From DATBDM01 sp036269915 (GTDB taxonomy: Bacteria > Actinomycetota > Thermoleophilia > Solirubrobacterales > Solirubrobacteraceae): a stretch of 24,722 nucleotides of DNA. The stretch is taken from the NCBI GenBank assembly GCA_036269915.1, contig DATBDM010000318.1, positions 1 to 24,722 on the forward strand, in the 5' to 3' direction. Both the position numbers and the translations under genes were made by a program. How positions within the stretch are numbered: position 1 is the stretch's first letter; each line of letters starts with the position of its first letter. Shown here piece by piece: positions 21,848 to 24,722 of this stretch. The notes below the pieces were generated by a model. It was not told the DNA's origin. It made no database searches and saw only the letters and a program-made list of their open reading frames with translations.

Positions 21848-22954
21848 ATGAGTGACAATGGCATCCGGCCCAGGGAGCTCCCTCCCCTCGCCCGACGCAC
21901 CAACGGGCTCTCCCCCGAGGCGCCCGAGCCCGGCCAGATGGTCCTGGTCACCGGCGGCGCCGGCTACATCGGCGCCGTCCTCGTGCAGCGACTTCTCGAT
22001 CGCGGCTACCGCGTGCGCATCCTCGACCGGCTCTACTGGGGCCGCGGCCCGATCGCCTCGGTCCTCGATCGCGTCGAGCTCGTCGAGGCGGACGTGCGCG
22101 ACATGCCCGCCACCGCCCTCGACGGCGTCGACGCGGTGATCCACCTGGCCGGGCTCTCGAACGACCCGACCGCCGAGTACGACCCCGAGGCGAACTGGCA
22201 GATGAACGCGGTCGCGACCGAGACGCTCGGCCACAACTGCGTCGAGCGCGACGTCGAGCGCGTCGTCTTCGCCTCGTCCTGCTCGCTCTACGACGGGATG
22301 CCTCCGGGCATGCACGACGAGACGGCGCCGATCAAGCCGCGTGGCGCCTACGCGACGTCCAAGCGCTACGGCGAGGAGGCGCTGCTCTCCCTCGTCGGCG
22401 ACGGCCTCTGCCCGGTCACGCTGCGCAACGGCACCGTGTACGGCTACAGCCCGCGCATGCGCTTCGACCTGGTGGTCAACACGTTCGTCAAGGACGCGCT
22501 GCTCAAGGGCCAGCTCTCGCTGCACGGCGGCGGCTGGATGTGGCGTCCGCTCGTCGACGTCCGCGACGTCTCCGACGCGATGATCGCCGTGATGGAGGCG
22601 CCCGCCGACCTCGTCCGCGGCGAGATCTTCAACGTGCTGCACTCGAACTACCAGATCCGCGAGCTGGCGATGCTGGTGGCCGGCTCGGTCCAGCTGCTCA
22701 GCCGTCAGGTGATGCTCCGCGAGGAGCCGGCCCCGAAGCTCACGCGCGACTACGAGTGCTCGAACACGAAGCTCGCGAGCCGGCTCGGCTTCCAGCCGTC
22801 GCGCTCGGTCGTCGAGGCGATCGACGGGATCCTCGCCTCGATCGACCTCGAGGACAAGACGATGCTCACCGACCCGCGGTTCTACAACATCCGCTGGCTC
22901 GAGCTGTTGAGCGAGCTGACCCCGCAGATCGACCACTTCCGGGCCGCTCTGTGA
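21848..22954 (+). CDS. Extended SDR, NAD-dependent nucleotide-sugar epimerase/dehydratase
   Basis: 368 residues. The Rossmann motif TGGAGYIG is at 35-42, an Asp after beta-2 (ILD, D60) suggests NAD(H), FASSCSLYDG holds the catalytic Ser region, and YATSK gives Tyr168/Lys172. The N-terminal 30 residues before MVLVTGG are Pro-rich and unconserved; ATG 21938 could be the real start, but AGGAG at 21833-21837 favours 21848. The active-site loop WGRGPIASVLDRVELVEADVRD and the HSNYQIRELA segment resemble sugar dehydratase/epimerase-like SDRs found beside RmlC and RmlD. It does not show the RmlB pattern clearly, so I do not call it RmlB. The rmlD gene starts inside its stop codon (GTGA), suggesting consecutive steps on one nucleotide sugar. 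Confidence 0.83.
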   Translation: MSDNGIRPRELPPLARRTNGLSPEAPEPGQMVLVTGGAGYIGAVLVQRLLDRGYRVRILDRLYWGRGPIASVLDRVELVEADVRDMPATALDGVDAVIHLAGLSNDPTAEYDPEANWQMNAVATETLGHNCVERDVERVVFASSCSLYDGMPPGMHDETAPIKPRGAYATSKRYGEEALLSLVGDGLCPVTLRNGTVYGYSPRMRFDLVVNTFVKDALLKGQLSLHGGGWMWRPLVDVRDVSDAMIAVMEAPADLVRGEIFNVLHSNYQIRELAMLVAGSVQLLSRQVMLREEPAPKLTRDYECSNTKLASRLGFQPSRSVVEAIDGILASIDLEDKTMLTDPRFYNIRWLELLSELTPQIDHFRAAL

Positions 22955-23835
22955 GCGGGCGACGGGTCCTCGTCACGGGTGGCGGAGGCCAGCTCGCCTC
23001 CGACCTCGTGGCTCTGCTCGAGGGCGATGCGGACGTGCTCGCGCCGACGCGCGCCGAGCTCGACGTCACCGATGACGCCGCGGTCGATGCGGCGTTCGAA
23101 GCGCACCGGCCGACGCTCGTGCTCAACTGCGCGGCGTTCCACAACGTCGAGGTCTGCGAACGCGAGGAGGATCGCGCGTTCGCCGTCAACGCGCGGGCGG
23201 TCAAGCGGCTCGCTGCGCGCTGCGCCGAGGCGGACGCCCAGCTCGTCCATCTGAGCACGAACTACGTGTTCGACGGCACCGAGCCGGCGCCCTACGACGA
23301 GGACGCGCGGCCGAACCCGCGCAGCATCTACGCGATCTCCAAGCTGGCGGGCGAGCACGCCGCCCTGGCCTACGCGCCGCGCGCGCTCGTCGTGCGGACC
23401 GCGGGTCTGTACGGGCTGCACGGCAGCGCGTCCAAGGGGGGCAACTTCGTGACGCGGATGATCGCCCGCGCCCGCGAGCAGGGCGCGCTGACCGTCGTGG
23501 CCGATCAGTTGCTGACGCCGACGTTCACCGCCGACCTCGCGGTGGGCATCCTCGCGGCGGTCGACGCGGGCGCCGCGGGGACGCTGCACGTCACGAACTC
23601 CGGCGCCACGAGCTGGCACGGGTTCACCGAGGCGATCATGCAGCTCGCCGGCGTCGACGTGGGCGTCGCGCCCGCGGAGACCGTGATCGCCCCCGGCGCC
23701 GCGGACCGTCCTCTCAACGGGGTGCTCCGATCGTCCGCGTCCGAGCGCGCCGCGCTCGACCCGCTGCGGCCGTGGCGCGCCGCGCTGAGCGACTACCTCG
23801 AGCGGGCCGGTCTGCTGGCCGGCGCCGCCGCCTGA
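22951..23835 (+). CDS. rmlD: RmlD-like dTDP-4-dehydrorhamnose reductase
   Basis: 294 residues from GTG 22951, overlapping the preceding stop by 4 bp. RmlD reduces dTDP-4-keto-L-rhamnose to dTDP-L-rhamnose with NAD(P)H. Visible features are VLVTGGGGQLASDL (7-20), LNCAAFHNVEVCE (58-70), LSTNYVFDGTEPAPYDED (101-118) and IYAISKLAGEHAAL with catalytic Tyr127 and Lys131; Thr103 completes the triad. The usual STDYVFDG reads STNYVFDG here, and the AAYTAVDKAE segment is changed, so a related reductase with a different product remains possible. It forms a pair with rmlC 28 bp downstream and is probably co-transcribed with the SDR. Confidence 0.83.
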   Translation: MSGRRVLVTGGGGQLASDLVALLEGDADVLAPTRAELDVTDDAAVDAAFEAHRPTLVLNCAAFHNVEVCEREEDRAFAVNARAVKRLAARCAEADAQLVHLSTNYVFDGTEPAPYDEDARPNPRSIYAISKLAGEHAALAYAPRALVVRTAGLYGLHGSASKGGNFVTRMIARAREQGALTVVADQLLTPTFTADLAVGILAAVDAGAAGTLHVTNSGATSWHGFTEAIMQLAGVDVGVAPAETVIAPGAADRPLNGVLRSSASERAALDPLRPWRAALSDYLERAGLLAGAAA

Positions 23836-23852
23836 TCCGATCCCGACTCACC

Positions 23853-23857
23853 AGGAG
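23853..23857 (+). promoter_or_regulatory. Ribosome-binding site of rmlC
   Basis: AGGAG lies 6 nt before ATG 23864. The same AGGAGCGT string precedes the SDR at 21848, suggesting matched translation of the two cistrons. Confidence 0.6.
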
Positions 23858-23863
23858 CGTCAC

Positions 23864-24457
23864 ATGCAGCGAATCGAGACCCGGCTCGACGGACCGATCC
23901 TCATCGAGCCGAGGGTCATCGGCGACGAGCGTGGGTTCTTCTGCGAGACCTATCGGCGCGAGCTGTTCGCCGAGCTGGGGATCGCCGAGGAGATGGTGCA
24001 GGACAACCACTCGCGCTCGGGCAAGGGCATCGTGCGCGGCATGCACTTCCAGATCGGCCAGGGCGCCGCGAAGCTCGTGCGCTGCGCGCGCGGCGCGATC
24101 GTCGACGTGATGGTCGACATCCGCCGCGGCTCGCCGACGTTCGGCGAGTGGGAGGCCTTCGAGCTCACCGAGGAGAACATGCGCTCGGTGTACTGCCCGA
24201 TCGGGTTCGCCCACGGCTTCTGCGTGATCTCCGACGTTGCCGACGTCATGTACAAGCAGAGCAACTACTACGCGGACGCGACCGAGCGGGGCATCGCATA
24301 CAACGATCCCGACGTCGCGATCGAGTGGCCGCTGGCGCTCGACGAGCTGATCCCCTCCCAGCGTGACGCCACCGCGCCGCTGCTGCGCGACATGGAGCCC
24401 GAGCTGCCGTTCGTCTATGCCCCGGCGAACGGCCACGTCCGAGCCGGGCGGGCGTGA
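23864..24457 (+). CDS. rmlC: RmlC, dTDP-4-dehydrorhamnose 3,5-epimerase
   Basis: 197 residues, close to the usual 180-200. RmlC is a cupin that epimerises C3 and C5 of dTDP-4-keto-6-deoxyglucose to give dTDP-4-keto-L-rhamnose. The sequence follows the family closely: PRVIGDERGFFCETY, QDNHSRSGKGIVRGMHF with the catalytic His61, AKLVRCARG with Lys70, VDIRRGSPTFGEWE, FAHGF (115-119), and MYKQSNYYAD with the catalytic Tyr130. Asp168 near the C-terminus matches the conserved Asp of the active site. It is the last gene of the plus-strand unit; the stop codon lies in the loop of a strong hairpin. With RmlD it points to L-rhamnose or a related deoxysugar in the polymer. Confidence 0.93.
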   Translation: MQRIETRLDGPILIEPRVIGDERGFFCETYRRELFAELGIAEEMVQDNHSRSGKGIVRGMHFQIGQGAAKLVRCARGAIVDVMVDIRRGSPTFGEWEAFELTEENMRSVYCPIGFAHGFCVISDVADVMYKQSNYYADATERGIAYNDPDVAIEWPLALDELIPSQRDATAPLLRDMEPELPFVYAPANGHVRAGRA

Positions 24458-24471
24458 GCACCCGCCCGGCT
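24442..24471. terminator. Strong GC-rich hairpin between rmlC and the convergent gene
   Basis: AGCCGGGCGGG (24442-24452) and CCCGCCCGGCT (24461-24471) form a perfect 11-bp stem with an 8-nt loop that contains the rmlC TGA (24455-24457). It lies between convergent genes and is the best candidate terminator in the window, likely acting in both directions. No T-run is present. Confidence 0.6.
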
Positions 24472-24481
24472 GGGCGCCGCC

Positions 24482-24722
24482 TCAGCCGGTGTCGGTGGTG
24501 CAGTTGAGGTTGCGTACGGTGCCGGTGACGCGCCAGTTGGCGTCGACGTTGACGATCTGCGCGTCCCAGGGCGAGATCGCCCCGCAGCCGGCGTCGGTGA
24601 TGTCGATCGGCCCGTAGCGCCAGGAGCTGTTGACGATCTTCAGCCCCTGCACGCTGCCCGGCGTACCCATCCGGAAGCTGTACCCGCCGCCCTTGAGCAA
24701 CAGCCGGTTGACGTAGGCGTGC
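24482..24722 (-). CDS. C-terminal part of a probable secreted beta-helix-type protein (truncated by window end)
   Basis: The minus-strand frame is open from the window end to the stop at 24482-24484, giving about 79 C-terminal residues; the start is outside. Short alternating strands (YSFRMGTPGSVQGLKIVNSS, WRYGPIDITDAG, AQIVNVDANWRVTG) look like the last coils of a right-handed parallel beta-helix, and the two Cys residues (AGCG and LNC) could form a disulfide outside the cell. Such proteins include polysaccharide lyases, epimerases and surface proteins of unknown role. It is convergent with rmlC and may or may not belong to the polysaccharide locus. No catalytic motif is visible in this part, so no function is claimed. 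Confidence 0.55.
   Translation of the reverse strand, partial: HAYVNRLLLKGGGYSFRMGTPGSVQGLKIVNSSWRYGPIDITDAGCGAISPWDAQIVNVDANWRVTGTVRNLNCTTDTG

Noticed and set aside
1..24722. Mobile element, CRISPR, tRNA or rRNA genes
   Set aside because: No transposase or integrase-like protein, no regularly spaced direct repeats, and no cloverleaf or rRNA-like sequence was seen on either strand.

Overview
The window is about 24.7 kb of very GC-rich DNA with dense, strongly codon-biased genes, many GTG starts and frequent 4-bp stop/start overlaps. This fits a high-GC actinobacterium; the style of the proteins suggests Thermoleophilia (Solirubrobacterales-like), but that placement is my inference and no marker gene is present to prove it. 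I see no rRNA, tRNA, CRISPR array, phage or insertion sequence. Nearly all of the window is one surface-polysaccharide (exopolysaccharide/capsule) locus.

Layout. (1) 2-1273: regulators, namely a 5'-truncated LuxR-type response regulator and an ECF-like sigma factor. The stop of the sigma gene overlaps the start of (2) 1270-3472: a sugar aminotransferase (DegT/DnrJ/EryC1) and a Gfo/Idh/MocA sugar oxidoreductase. (3) 3630-5574: a divergent nucleotidyltransferase-like protein and a split Alg14/Alg13-type glycosyltransferase pair. (4) 5585-7475, minus strand: a CgeB-like glycosyltransferase and a GT2. (5) 7589-11326: two Wzz-like membrane proteins (plus) running tail-to-tail into a large minus-strand protein that joins a Wzz-like domain to an O-antigen ligase/polymerase-type domain. 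(6) 11500-18570: a tightly coupled plus-strand operon of SDR epimerase, second aminotransferase, WsaF-like GT, GT2, Wzx-type flippase and a second, paralogous GT2. (7) 18557-20002, minus: a GT4. (8) 20078-21759: a WbbL-like GT2 and a NeuD/PglD-like acyltransferase that appears to start at CTG. (9) 21848-24457: an SDR plus RmlD and RmlC. (10) 24482 to the window end, minus: the C-terminus of a probable secreted beta-helix protein.

How it works together (inference). The aminotransferases, oxidoreductase, SDRs, acyltransferase and RmlC/RmlD would make NDP-activated amino- and deoxy-sugars. At least seven glycosyltransferases build a repeat unit, the Wzx-like protein flips it, and the Wzz-Wzy-like fusion with two further Wzz-like proteins polymerises it and controls length. 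Not found here: a priming phosphoglycosyltransferase, a Wzc-type kinase, a convincing RmlB and a canonical RmlA. They must lie outside the window or be replaced.

The most unusual items are the single-chain Wzz-Wzy-like fusion with its two stand-alone Wzz-like neighbours, a nucleotidyltransferase lacking its usual catalytic signatures, a probable CTG start in a CTGA overlap, and convergent gene ends whose stop codons lie inside palindromes.
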